A stretch of 15,969 nucleotides of DNA from the NCBI GenBank assembly GCA_018896835.1, contig JAHILS010000031.1, positions 1 through 15,969 of the forward strand. The letters are read 5' to 3'. Source of the stretch: Patescibacteria group bacterium (GTDB lineage: Bacteria; Patescibacteriota; Patescibacteriia; UBA9934). The notes beneath the pieces are model-generated. The model was not told the origin of the DNA. It made no database searches and was given only the letters and a program-made list of their open reading frames with translations. Every line of letters starts with the position of its first letter. Position 1 is the first letter of the stretch. A program made the position numbers and the translations under genes. Below, in pieces: positions 6,998 to 14,581 of this stretch.

Positions 6998-7759
6998 TTA
7001 TTTTTCAGATTCATCTTCTTCCTTCGCCTCAGACTCCTCAATATCTTCTGATGGGATAAGTGAGGAATGTCTAAATTGACCTTCGATCCAATTGAAATGA
7101 TTTAGAATTATTTTTGTTGCCTGTTCTACTGCTTCTTGCGCTGTCATTGTGCCGTCAGTAATGATATTCATTATTACTTTGTCGTAGTTAGTTATTTCAC
7201 CAACACGAGTATTTTCTATTTTTAATCCAACAGTATTTACGGGACTGAACATTGAATCAACGGAAATCATACCAATTTCCGAAGCTGTATCACGCTCTTC
7301 TGTTGGAACAAATCCGCGTCCTTTCTCGACAACTATATCCATATGCAACTTAGTCTCCTTTGAAGTCACTGTTGCAATCACAAGATCTTTGTTTGCTATC
7401 TCAATATCAGCATTCTTTTCTATATCCCCTGCTGTTACCACACCCTCCTTGCCATCAACAGTAAGAGATAAAGTTATTGGATTATCAGAATGCATTTTCA
7501 TGCGTAACTGTTTCAAGTTTAGAATAATCTCCAATACATCTTCTTTTACTCCAGTAATAGCAGAAAACTCATGCTGAACGCCTTTAATTTTTACGCCTGT
7601 AACCGCTGATCCTTCAAGAGATGAAAGTAGGACTCGGCGTAATGCGTTTCCGATTGTTGTACCATAGCCATGGTGAAGAGGTTCTATAGTTAAAATCTCT
7701 TCATGTTCATGACTTCCTGGAGAGAAAGTCATCTTTGATGGTAGGAGTATGTTCTCCAT
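6998..7759 (-). CDS. rpoA: RNA polymerase alpha subunit lacking the C-terminal domain
   Basis: The alpha subunit dimer is the assembly platform for beta and beta-prime. The N-terminal domain is complete: FSPGSHEHEEILTIEPL, the GYGTTIGNALRRVLLSSLEG core helix (31-50), VKIKGVQHEFSAITGVKEDV, VEKGRGFVP, and the dimer-interface helix AQEAVEQATKIILNHF (about 207-222). The protein ends at 253 residues with a Glu/Asp-rich tail (EDIEESEAKEEDESEK), whereas the usual length is about 310-330. The helix-hairpin-helix alpha-CTD, which binds UP elements and many activators, is absent. The rplQ gene starts six nucleotides downstream, so there is no room for a frameshifted remnant. The N-terminal function should be intact. 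Regulation through alpha-CTD should be missing unless another gene supplies it. Confidence 0.96.
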   Translation of the reverse strand: MENILLPSKMTFSPGSHEHEEILTIEPLHHGYGTTIGNALRRVLLSSLEGSAVTGVKIKGVQHEFSAITGVKEDVLEIILNLKQLRMKMHSDNPITLSLTVDGKEGVVTAGDIEKNADIEIANKDLVIATVTSKETKLHMDIVVEKGRGFVPTEERDTASEIGMISVDSMFSPVNTVGLKIENTRVGEITNYDKVIMNIITDGTMTAQEAVEQATKIILNHFNWIEGQFRHSSLIPSEDIEESEAKEEDESEK

Positions 7760-7782
7760 AATATAGAAAATGATTGAATTAA

Positions 7783-8415
7783 TTATCGTGAGTAAAACTC
7801 GACGATTAGTTTTGGATCATAAACTTCTTTCAGATCTTCCCCCTCCGGAATGCTAACTACTTTTCCTGACATAGTTGCTAAATCCATATGCAACCATCCA
7901 GGAACATTATAGCCAGACATCCGTTTCTCCAAATCTTCAAAAAGTTTTTTTCCTTTTTTATTATCCCGTACTGCTATTTCGTCATCAACTGAAACGTTAT
8001 ATGAAGCAATATCAACCTTATCTCCGTTTACAGTGAACATTGCATGACTAACCATTTGACGTGCTTGTGGGCGAGTTTTCGCAAACCCGAGTCTAAAAAC
8101 AACATTATCCAAACGCATTTCAAGAATTCTTGACATATTGTCTGCTGAATTTCCCTGCATGCTAGTAGCTTTTTTGAAATAATTTCGAAATTGCTTTTCC
8201 ATTATTCCATAAATACGTTTTGCTTTTTGCTTTTCTCGTAATTGAGTTCCGTAAACAGAAAGTCTACTTCGTCCGCCCTTTGGACCTTTTGGAGATCCGT
8301 GAACTCCAGGCGCATAAGGTCGTTTTTGCATGACCTTAAGAACTTTGACTCCTGTTGAAAGAGCAACGCCTTCACGTCTGCTCATTTTTCCCATTTTTTT
8401 CAATGTTTTTCCCAT
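7783..8415 (-). CDS. rpsD: 30S ribosomal protein uS4
   Basis: This is a primary 16S rRNA binder that nucleates assembly of the 30S body. The 210 residues include SRREGVALS, RPYAPGVHGS, the YGTQLREKQKAKRIYGIMEKQF segment, an S4 RNA-binding domain with MRLDNVVFRLGFAKTRPQARQMVSH (about 101-125), and the C-terminal DPKLIVEFYSR. The N-terminus lacks the cysteines of zinc-binding S4 forms, so it is a cysteine-free (C-minus) type. It lies 11 nt after rpsK and 23 nt before rpoA, the classical alpha-operon position. In E. coli S4 represses this operon translationally; I see no evidence for or against that here. Confidence 0.97.
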   Translation of the reverse strand: MGKTLKKMGKMSRREGVALSTGVKVLKVMQKRPYAPGVHGSPKGPKGGRSRLSVYGTQLREKQKAKRIYGIMEKQFRNYFKKATSMQGNSADNMSRILEMRLDNVVFRLGFAKTRPQARQMVSHAMFTVNGDKVDIASYNVSVDDEIAVRDNKKGKKLFEDLEKRMSGYNVPGWLHMDLATMSGKVVSIPEGEDLKEVYDPKLIVEFYSR

Positions 8416-8426
8416 AAATCTTCAAA

Positions 8427-8924
8427 CTATATACGTCGTGCTCGACGTGGACGACAACCATTATGTGGTACTGGGGTGGTCTCCTTAATTGAAATTATAT
8501 TCAAACCTTTAGCATTAAGTGAACGAAGCGCAGAATCTCTTCCGTTTCCAATACCAATGACATGAACGCTTAGCTCTTTCATCCCTAAATTATCTATTTT
8601 TTCTAAAACCTTTTCTACAACCTTTCCAGCCGCATATGGTGTCGATTTCTTTGGCCCACGGAATCCACAGTTTCCAGCACTAGCCCATGCCAATACATTA
8701 CCATTCTGATCTGTTATCGATACGATTGTATTATTTAATGTTGATTGAATATAAGCACGACCACGTGGTACTGCGATATGCGTTCTACGTTTACCTTTTG
8801 CAGTTCTAAAATACTTTTGTTGCTTTGCAGAAGCTATCTTTTTTGCAGACTCTTCCTTGCCTACCTGCTCATCACCTTTTACCTCTGCTTTAGTATCTTG
8901 AGTTGTTTTTGTTTCTTCACTCAT
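8427..8924 (-). CDS. rpsK: 30S ribosomal protein uS11 with N-terminal extension
   Basis: This is a small-subunit platform protein near the mRNA exit. The conserved domain starts near residue 45 and includes RAYIQSTLNNTIVSITD, GNVLAWASAGNCGFRGPKKSTPYAA and the C-terminal PVPHNGCRPRRARRI. Total length is 165 residues against about 129 for E. coli. The excess is a charged, low-complexity N-terminus rich in Glu, Lys, Thr and Ala. The normal KGPGPGRES stretch reads IGIGNGRDS. No internal ATG lies at the domain boundary, which supports the long start at 8924, nine nucleotides after the rpsM stop. The extension is probably disordered. Confidence 0.96.
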   Translation of the reverse strand: MSEETKTTQDTKAEVKGDEQVGKEESAKKIASAKQQKYFRTAKGKRRTHIAVPRGRAYIQSTLNNTIVSITDQNGNVLAWASAGNCGFRGPKKSTPYAAGKVVEKVLEKIDNLGMKELSVHVIGIGNGRDSALRSLNAKGLNIISIKETTPVPHNGCRPRRARRI

Positions 8925-8933
8925 AAATCAAAA

Positions 8934-9320
8934 TTAAGTCTTTGTCAGAACACGGCGTCCACTTCCAGCTGTCATACGTTTGTTTCCACGCACCGTACGT
9001 GAGTTTGTTTTTGTTCTCTGTCCACGGGCTGGAAGACGCTTAGCGTGTCGTGTACCGCGATAACTACCAATATCTTTCAGACGCTTGATGTCTTGTAAAA
9101 CTTCACGACGAAGCTCACCTTCTACGCTATGACCTTTGTCAATAATAGCGCGAATTGTGTTAGTTTGATCATCTGTTAGGTCCTTAACCCTAATAGATTC
9201 ATCAACCTGAGCCTGTTTAAGGATCTTCTTTGCGCTAGTGTTCCCAATACCATAAATATAGGTTAGGGCAATAACTACTCGCTTATCTGTTGGAATATTA
9301 ACTCCTGAAATACGTGCCAT
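8934..9320 (-). CDS. rpsM: 30S ribosomal protein uS13
   Basis: This is a head-domain protein that contacts P-site tRNA and forms bridges to the large subunit. The 128 residues begin ARISGVNIPTDKRVVIALTYIYGIG, then contain a helix-two-turn-helix region and RRLKD-like segments, and end with the basic tail GTRHAKRLPARGQRTKTNSRT. Length and motifs are ordinary. An AAGG four-base match to the Shine-Dalgarno consensus lies eight nucleotides before the ATG, formed by the last codons of rpmJ. It is among the few partial matches in the window. The gene starts four nucleotides after rpmJ. Confidence 0.97.
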   Translation of the reverse strand: MARISGVNIPTDKRVVIALTYIYGIGNTSAKKILKQAQVDESIRVKDLTDDQTNTIRAIIDKGHSVEGELRREVLQDIKRLKDIGSYRGTRHAKRLPARGQRTKTNSRTVRGNKRMTAGSGRRVLTKT

Positions 9321-9324
9321 AGAT

Positions 9325-9438
9325 TTAACCTTGACGTTGTTTATGTTTAGGATTTTTGCAAATGACGCGAACTCGTCCGCCTCTGCGGATCACTTGACAA
9401 TCGCGACATATTTTTTTTGCTGATGCTCGAACTTTCAT
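9325..9438 (-). CDS. rpmJ: 50S ribosomal protein bL36
   Basis: This 37-codon gene was found by reading the gap between infA and rpsM. The protein begins MKVRASAKKICRDCQVIRR and ends VICKNPKHKQRQG. It keeps the zinc ribbon ligands of bL36: Cys11, Cys14, Cys27 and His32. Length and sequence match the zinc-binding form of the family. Position between infA and rpsM is the standard bacterial order. No clear Shine-Dalgarno sequence is present; the upstream sequence is AAAAAAGAAATATT. Confidence 0.97.
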   Translation of the reverse strand: MKVRASAKKICRDCQVIRRGGRVRVICKNPKHKQRQG

Positions 9439-9510
9439 AATATTTCTTTTTTAAATGGCAATATCACCCAAAAACCTTGCGAGTGACATTGTACAGGCCG
9501 AGATGCCGTA
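9439..9510 (-). other. infA-rpmJ intergenic gap
   Basis: This 72-nt gap is the longest inside the ribosomal operon. I see no terminator, no convincing promoter and no stable hairpin. It contains a 12-codon ATG frame (MSLARFLGDIAI) without ribosome-binding signals, which I regard as chance. Confidence 0.5.
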
Positions 9511-9726
9511 TCAAAATCGATACGTTATTCGTCCTTTTGTGAGATCGTATGGGCTGATCTCCACTTTGACATCATCGCCAGGCATTATCCTAATGCGAAA
9601 CTTTCTAAGTTTCCCGGATAGGTGACCAATGATTTCTTGTTCGTTTTCTAGCTTTACGCGGAAATGTCCAGCAGGCAAAGCCTCCTCGATACTTCCTCGC
9701 ATTTCTATAAATTGCTTTTCTGCCAT
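9511..9726 (-). CDS. infA: Translation initiation factor IF-1
   Basis: IF-1 binds the A site of the 30S subunit during initiation. It is a single OB-fold protein. I choose the ATG at 9726, giving 71 residues: MAEKQFIEMRGSIEEALPAG, then FRVKLENEQEIIGHLSGKLRK, IRIMPGDDVKVEISPYDL and GRITYRF. This aligns end to end with the normal 71-72 residue family. A TTG at 9765 would add 13 hydrophobic residues (PNISFIAIIGSP) that the family does not have. It is the first gene of the operon, with a promoter about 55 nt upstream. In many bacteria secY, adk and map precede it, but here alaS does. Confidence 0.96.
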   Translation of the reverse strand: MAEKQFIEMRGSIEEALPAGHFRVKLENEQEIIGHLSGKLRKFRIRIMPGDDVKVEISPYDLTKGRITYRF

Positions 9727-9780
9727 AGGCGACCCAATAATAGCAATGAAACTGATATTTGGCAAGAAATGAACGGCAAA

Positions 9781-9809
9781 AGTTTATTATATGAATGCAT
9801 TTTTGTCAA
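9781..9809 (-). promoter_or_regulatory. Predicted sigma70-like promoter of the infA-rpsI operon
   Basis: On the minus strand a perfect TTGACA (9809-9804) is followed after 17 nt by TAAACT (9786-9781, 4/6 match). A perfect TATAAT (9791-9786) also lies here but only 12 nt from the TTGACA. Transcription would begin near 9774, about 48 nt before the infA ATG. Seven-base inverted repeats (9780-9786 and 9821-9827, AAGTTTA/TAAACTT) bracket the element. The promoter lies just after the alaS stop, the only gap of more than 100 nt between genes in the window. Confidence 0.65.
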
Positions 9810-9834
9810 TTTAATATGTATAAACTTGCATTTA

Positions 9835-11709
9835 TTATTCCAAAATTGCCTTAATTCTACGTATTCCAGCGCTCGATGCCTCTTCCTTAAGAATCCTGAA
9901 ATGTCCTAATTCTACAGTGTTATTGGCGTGTGGACCACCACAAATCTCCCTTGAGAATACTCCAACATGTTCGTTTCCGACTGTATAAACTTTCACTTTT
10001 TCTAAATCCTTATACTTATCCCCAAACAGCCCAATCGCCCCCAATGATTTAGCATCTTCCACCGACATTAAATCGCAAGTTATTGGGAGCTGATTCTGGA
10101 TCTGCTCGTTTACGATGCGCTCAACTTCTTGCTTTTGATTATCTGAAAGCTTCTCTGGATGTGAAAAATCAAACCTGAGGCGGTCAGACGTTATATTACT
10201 TCCGCGTTGCTCTACATGATTGCCAAGCACATTTCTAAGAGCTTGGTGTAAAATATGCGTTGCAGTATGCAATCTTGTTGTTTCCTGCGAATCTTTCGCC
10301 AATCCGCCTTTGAATTTTTTTTCAGAGCCAGCTCGTGACAAATCCTTATGCTTATCAAACTCACATTCAAAAACTTCCCTATTTATTTTTTGCCCCTGCT
10401 CTTTTGCCATCTCTTCTGTTAATTCAAGCGGAAATCCATAAGTGGCGTAAAGTTCAAAGGCATCTTCGCCTTCTATCTCCCCCTTTTTATCAAAAATTTT
10501 GCTAAATCGTTTCTCGCCCTTCTCTAAAGTTTTCCTAAATTTTTCTTCCTCAGCTACAAGTTCTTCTATGATTTTGGCCCGTTCTTGCGCTAATCGTGGA
10601 TAAGCTATCTTGTATTCATCAATAAACTCACCCGCTATTTGATCTGTAAACCCAGAATTAATACCAAGCTTCTTGCCATATCTAATCGCCCGCCTTAGCA
10701 AACGACGCACAAAATACCCATGATCCTTATTTGATGGCACAACACGATCCGCAATCAAAAACGTTGCCGCCCGAATGTGATCAAGCGCTACGCGAAAGGC
10801 AAGTACATTATCAGGATCGCCATATTGCTTACCTGAGAGCTCTTCTAATTTATTTATCGCGCCAGCAAAAACATTAATCTTGAACATGTCAGGATCATTA
10901 TTTAACGCAGCAGCTATTCTCTCTAGTCCACCGCCAAAATCTACATTTTTTTGTGGTAATTCCTCAAACCCCTGACTCGTCTTTTGATACTGCATGAAAA
11001 CATTATTTCCGATTTCCACAAATCGACCACAGTCACAGTTTGGATGGCATGGTGTTTTTAGACCAGAAGCTTCATGAAGCCCAAGCTCAATCCCAAAATC
11101 ATAGAACATCTCACTATCTGGTCCGCCAGGCTCACCTACTGGCATTTTTTCAGGAACCCCAGAACGCGACCACCAATTTTTCTTTTCGTCATAAATAAAT
11201 ATCCGATCATTATTCTTCACTCCATCTTTAATCGGATCGGCAACAACATCCAGATCAATTCCAATAGAGCTAAATTGATCCTTCCAAAGCTGTATAGACT
11301 CTTTATCCTGCTCTACCCCCAGTCCTGGATTACCCTTATACACAGTCACATATAATCTTTTTGGATCAAGCCCCAACTCTTTTGTTAAAAACTCAAACAT
11401 CCACGGTATCTGCTCTTGTTTAAAATAATCACCAAGCGACCAGTTTCCTAACATCTCAAAAAAAGTAGTATGAGAACGGTCGCCAACCTCCTCTATGTCT
11501 TGGGCCCGAAAACACTTCTGAGAATCACACAATCGTTTGCCTAAAGGGTGCTCCTGGCCAAGAAGATACGGAACCATTGGTTGCATTCCAGACCCAGTAA
11601 ACAATGTTGTTGGATCGTTTTCTGGAATCAAAGCAGATGAAGGAAGCTCTGCGTGCCCTTTAGAAATAAAAAAATCAAGATATTTTCTTCTTATTAAATG
11701 GATGTTCAT
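9835..11709 (-). CDS. alaS: Alanyl-tRNA synthetase, compact form
   Basis: This class II enzyme charges tRNA-Ala and hydrolyses mischarged tRNA. The catalytic core shows motif 2 (RSHTTFFEMLGNWSLGDYF, from 78) and motif 3 (GGGLERIA, 259-266). A cysteine cluster, CHPNCDC (221-227), precedes FVEIGNNVFMQYQK. The editing site is intact, with His481 and His485 (HTATH) and Cys590 and His594 (CGGPH). The protein is 624 residues against about 875 in E. coli. It ends at GIRRIKAILE, so the oligomerisation/C-Ala (DHHA1) domain is absent. The editing histidine lies about 85 residues earlier than in E. coli, so the beta-barrel before the editing site also appears to be missing. I recall similar compact forms from other CPR genomes. 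The ATG at 11709 gives a normal N-terminus. Confidence 0.95.
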   Translation of the reverse strand: MNIHLIRRKYLDFFISKGHAELPSSALIPENDPTTLFTGSGMQPMVPYLLGQEHPLGKRLCDSQKCFRAQDIEEVGDRSHTTFFEMLGNWSLGDYFKQEQIPWMFEFLTKELGLDPKRLYVTVYKGNPGLGVEQDKESIQLWKDQFSSIGIDLDVVADPIKDGVKNNDRIFIYDEKKNWWSRSGVPEKMPVGEPGGPDSEMFYDFGIELGLHEASGLKTPCHPNCDCGRFVEIGNNVFMQYQKTSQGFEELPQKNVDFGGGLERIAAALNNDPDMFKINVFAGAINKLEELSGKQYGDPDNVLAFRVALDHIRAATFLIADRVVPSNKDHGYFVRRLLRRAIRYGKKLGINSGFTDQIAGEFIDEYKIAYPRLAQERAKIIEELVAEEEKFRKTLEKGEKRFSKIFDKKGEIEGEDAFELYATYGFPLELTEEMAKEQGQKINREVFECEFDKHKDLSRAGSEKKFKGGLAKDSQETTRLHTATHILHQALRNVLGNHVEQRGSNITSDRLRFDFSHPEKLSDNQKQEVERIVNEQIQNQLPITCDLMSVEDAKSLGAIGLFGDKYKDLEKVKVYTVGNEHVGVFSREICGGPHANNTVELGHFRILKEEASSAGIRRIKAILE

Positions 11710-11751
11710 ACATGATATAGGGTATCTCAGCTTCTCTGGTTTATCAAATTG

Positions 11752-13359
11752 TTATACAGAGGTAACTATTGTCTCCTGAGGTTTTGCTTGTTTTATAAAT
11801 TTACCCTTTAAACCCTTTACTAACGACTGCATTTCCTCACACTCAAGAGCGTAGGCACTTAAAATATAAACCAAGCTTCCAACCAAACCGGCTACCGCCA
11901 ACTGAGCAAATACACCAAAAAATGTTTCAAGCCCAAGCCAATCTCCAATAAGATATTTCATTCCCTGAACCGAAAAGGCGCATAAAGAGCCTGCCACAAC
12001 CATCTTCCAAGCTGAGTGCATAATCTGTTTTTCTTTCAATCCACCCATTTTGATACGTAACGATGTCCACAACAAAATAAATTGTACAAACGACGACAAT
12101 GAATATGCCATACCAAGACCAAGCACTCCAAACTTTTGCGTTAGCAAAATCGCACTAAGCACAAAAACGATTGTTGATATTAGTGCATACACAAGCGGTG
12201 ACTTTGTATTGCCTTGTGCAAAATACATTCTAATCAACAAATAAACCAAAGACTGAAAAATAAGAGTCGATGCAAAAAATCCAAGCGTATTTGCTGTCAG
12301 GATAGTTGCCTCCCAGTCAAATTCTCCTGCACCAACCACCAATCGCACCATTTGAGCTCGTAAAAATAAAAAAAATACTGTAGCTGGAATTAAGAAAAGT
12401 AACATTTGTCGGGTTGTGCGAGAAAATACTTCTATGAGTTGAGAAAATTTTTCATCATTATATAAACTACAAAGTGTTGGGAATACAGCAACAGCATAAG
12501 AAACTCCTATTACACCAACTGCAAAATAATTTAGATTGTATGCGAATTGTAAAACAGTAATTGATCCAACCGCCAGCGTAGAAGCAATGGCTGTCATCAA
12601 TATAAAATTAACCTGATTTACTGCTAGACCTAAGACACGGGGAACCATATTCTTAATCGTGTATGTGATGTCTTTATCTTTAAGAACTAATAATGGTTTG
12701 TATGAATATCCTAAAGCCTTCACACCTATAAACTGCAATAGAAGGTGCATAAACGCTCCAAACACGACACCCCACGCTAGTCCAACTTCTCCTAAAACAG
12801 GGACAAAAAATACAACGCCGGCTATTATTCCAACATTATAAAAAATTGGTGCCAGAGAAAAAAGGAAAAAGTTTTTGGCGCCCTGCAAGACTGAACCAAA
12901 AACCATCGAGATTGCTAAAATCAATTGCGCGCCAAACATTATCCTGGCCATTGAAACTAGCAACTCATGTTTTGGTAAATCAAAACCAGGAGCAATAGCA
13001 GACGCTAGTGGATTTATAAAAATAATCACCAAAATTATAATCAATGTAAAAGTGACGACTATTAAATTCAAAATTTTATTTGTCAGCTCCCACTCTTTCC
13101 CGTCTGACTTATCTTTATAGTACTTTGTAAATAAGGGTATGAAGCTGGCTGATAGAGCGCCAACAACCATTAGTTGAAATAATAGATCGGGAATTCGAAA
13201 TGCAGAAAAGTAAACGTCTAGCGTATCGCCCGCACCAAATGCGCCGGCTAAAATTCTATCGCGGGCAAATCCTATTACGCGGGACAGTATTGAAAACGAG
13301 GCGATTATTGCCGCCGCCCCAATTATGCTTTCACTTTTATTTTTAAACCAAGAAATCAT
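11752..13359 (-). CDS. murJ: Lipid II flippase MurJ
   Basis: MurJ (MviN) flips the lipid-linked peptidoglycan precursor across the cytoplasmic membrane. The 535-residue protein has about 14 membrane helices. It carries the defining N-terminal motifs SRVIGFARDRILAGAFGAG (about 25-43), FSAFRIPDLLFQL and the GALSASFIPLFTKYY segment. Arginines in the first helix and in FRIP match those reported as important in E. coli MurJ. The C-terminal tail is short and basic. Its ATG overlaps the stop of the upstream surface-protein gene by four nucleotides (ATGA), suggesting coupled translation. The alaS start lies 42 nt downstream. Its presence implies that the cell makes peptidoglycan. Confidence 0.95.
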   Translation of the reverse strand: MISWFKNKSESIIGAAAIIASFSILSRVIGFARDRILAGAFGAGDTLDVYFSAFRIPDLLFQLMVVGALSASFIPLFTKYYKDKSDGKEWELTNKILNLIVVTFTLIIILVIIFINPLASAIAPGFDLPKHELLVSMARIMFGAQLILAISMVFGSVLQGAKNFFLFSLAPIFYNVGIIAGVVFFVPVLGEVGLAWGVVFGAFMHLLLQFIGVKALGYSYKPLLVLKDKDITYTIKNMVPRVLGLAVNQVNFILMTAIASTLAVGSITVLQFAYNLNYFAVGVIGVSYAVAVFPTLCSLYNDEKFSQLIEVFSRTTRQMLLFLIPATVFFLFLRAQMVRLVVGAGEFDWEATILTANTLGFFASTLIFQSLVYLLIRMYFAQGNTKSPLVYALISTIVFVLSAILLTQKFGVLGLGMAYSLSSFVQFILLWTSLRIKMGGLKEKQIMHSAWKMVVAGSLCAFSVQGMKYLIGDWLGLETFFGVFAQLAVAGLVGSLVYILSAYALECEEMQSLVKGLKGKFIKQAKPQETIVTSV

Positions 13360-14576
13360 GACTTTTTTGTTTTACTTTTTTTCTTGGTAATTTTCTTCTC
13401 CACGTTTTCTTCCTCTTCGATAGCGATATTCTTAACTCGAGTTTTCACAATCATCGTCATTGACGTGAGCAAAAGAACAACAAGTAGTCCAATCAAAATC
13501 TGAACTAAAGGATTTGATAAATGAAAAAATGAAATATAAATTTCTTGCACATCTTCATGCGTAACCCCATCTTGGTCAACAAGTAAAAGTTTAACATTAT
13601 AAACTCCAGGGGATTGATATTCATGAGAAACACTTTTTGTAGAAGATAATGATCCGTCACCAAAATCCCATGACAAACTCACGTACGCACTTTCGTTTGC
13701 TAGTGACTCAAACGCATATGTTTTCCATGCCTCTTTAACATATACAAAAGATGCATTTGGAGATACATGCAATACAGCCCCAGACGAACGCTCAATAACA
13801 GTTTGTTCTTCTGCTGCGTCACCATCTTGCAAAGCACTATCCTGATCATCACTTTCTTCCTGACCGCCCGCATCCTGCTCTGGATCGGCCGTTATCACTT
13901 CTTGCGCCGGTAGAAAAACCAAATCAATAACCTGTTCATCTTCGTGTCTTGTACTATCTAGTGGATATTTATCGTCAGCGTCACCATAACCATCATCGTC
14001 AGTATCAGAATCTTTTGGATCAGTTCCTAATTCATCTTCAATGTCGTCAGCTAATCGATCATTGTCATCATCATTATCACATGCGTCGCCAAGTCCATCA
14101 CGATCAGAATCTGCTTGCGTTGGATTATCAACCCCAATACAATTATCTACTTGGTCATCTACCCCATCGGAATCATCATCAATGATGATCGTATATAAAG
14201 GCGTCAATAATTCATCATTCGAACTATTCGTGTCCTGTGGATCTGTACCTTTGATAACAGCGTGAATATTGAAACTATCACTATATGGAATCATGTAGTC
14301 AACCCAAACCTCTTCATTTGCGCCATCAGCTACTAACGAGACTATCTGACTTGAATCAATAAGTTCAGCTCCGCTATAAAACGCAACATACCCAGTTATA
14401 TCAGTATCTCCCATATTGCGCACTCGGGCATAAATACGCACAGTTTCTCCGGCCACGAACACATCTTTTGAAAATCGGATATCAGCTGAGCGAATAGACA
14501 TGTCAGAAGTTGATCCAAAAACAGCTCGTGGTATTAACAGGATAAAGACAAATAGTGACAAATAATACTTTTTCAT
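13356..14576 (-). CDS. Membrane-anchored surface protein with CARDB-like, TSP3 and PKD domains
   Basis: This is probably an extracellular structural or calcium-binding protein; no enzymatic motif is seen. A signal peptide (1-21, basic start, hydrophobic core, VFG cleavage-like end) is followed by a CARDB-like beta-sandwich (about 30-130). Then come Asp-rich thrombospondin type 3 repeats (about 132-208), with DSDGVDD, DSDRDGLGD and DTDDDGYGD units and a Cys146/Cys166 pair. An acidic linker (about 210-262) leads to a PKD domain with the WDFGDGS motif (303-309). A transmembrane helix lies at about 357-377, and the Lys/Glu tail (378-406) is probably cytoplasmic. TSP3 units in known proteins bind Ca2+; binding here is inferred. 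The murJ gene overlaps its stop. It may act in cell-wall or surface-layer organisation, but that is a guess from context. Confidence 0.85.
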   Translation of the reverse strand: MKKYYLSLFVFILLIPRAVFGSTSDMSIRSADIRFSKDVFVAGETVRIYARVRNMGDTDITGYVAFYSGAELIDSSQIVSLVADGANEEVWVDYMIPYSDSFNIHAVIKGTDPQDTNSSNDELLTPLYTIIIDDDSDGVDDQVDNCIGVDNPTQADSDRDGLGDACDNDDDNDRLADDIEDELGTDPKDSDTDDDGYGDADDKYPLDSTRHEDEQVIDLVFLPAQEVITADPEQDAGGQEESDDQDSALQDGDAAEEQTVIERSSGAVLHVSPNASFVYVKEAWKTYAFESLANESAYVSLSWDFGDGSLSSTKSVSHEYQSPGVYNVKLLLVDQDGVTHEDVQEIYISFFHLSNPLVQILIGLLVVLLLTSMTMIVKTRVKNIAIEEEENVEKKITKKKSKTKKS

Positions 14577-14581
14577 AAATT

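Noticed and set aside
6990..7000. Frameshift explaining the missing alpha-CTD of RpoA
   Set aside because: The rplQ gene begins six nucleotides after the rpoA stop, so no sequence remains that could encode the domain.
9727..9765. TTG-started longer IF-1
   Set aside because: The extra 13 hydrophobic residues are not found in IF-1, and the ATG at 9726 gives the exact family length.
11710..11751. T-box or alaS-specific promoter before alaS
   Set aside because: The gap is only 42 nt, too short for a T-box leader. A TTGATA-like string has no adequate -10 partner at 17 nt.
13949..14185. Histidine-rich plus-strand frame
   Set aside because: The His-rich pattern is the complement of Asp codons in the TSP3 repeats of the real gene.
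13764..14190. Asp-rich region as a tandem DNA repeat
   Set aside because: The similarity comes from Asp-rich TSP3 protein repeats; the DNA copies are too diverged to call a repeat array.
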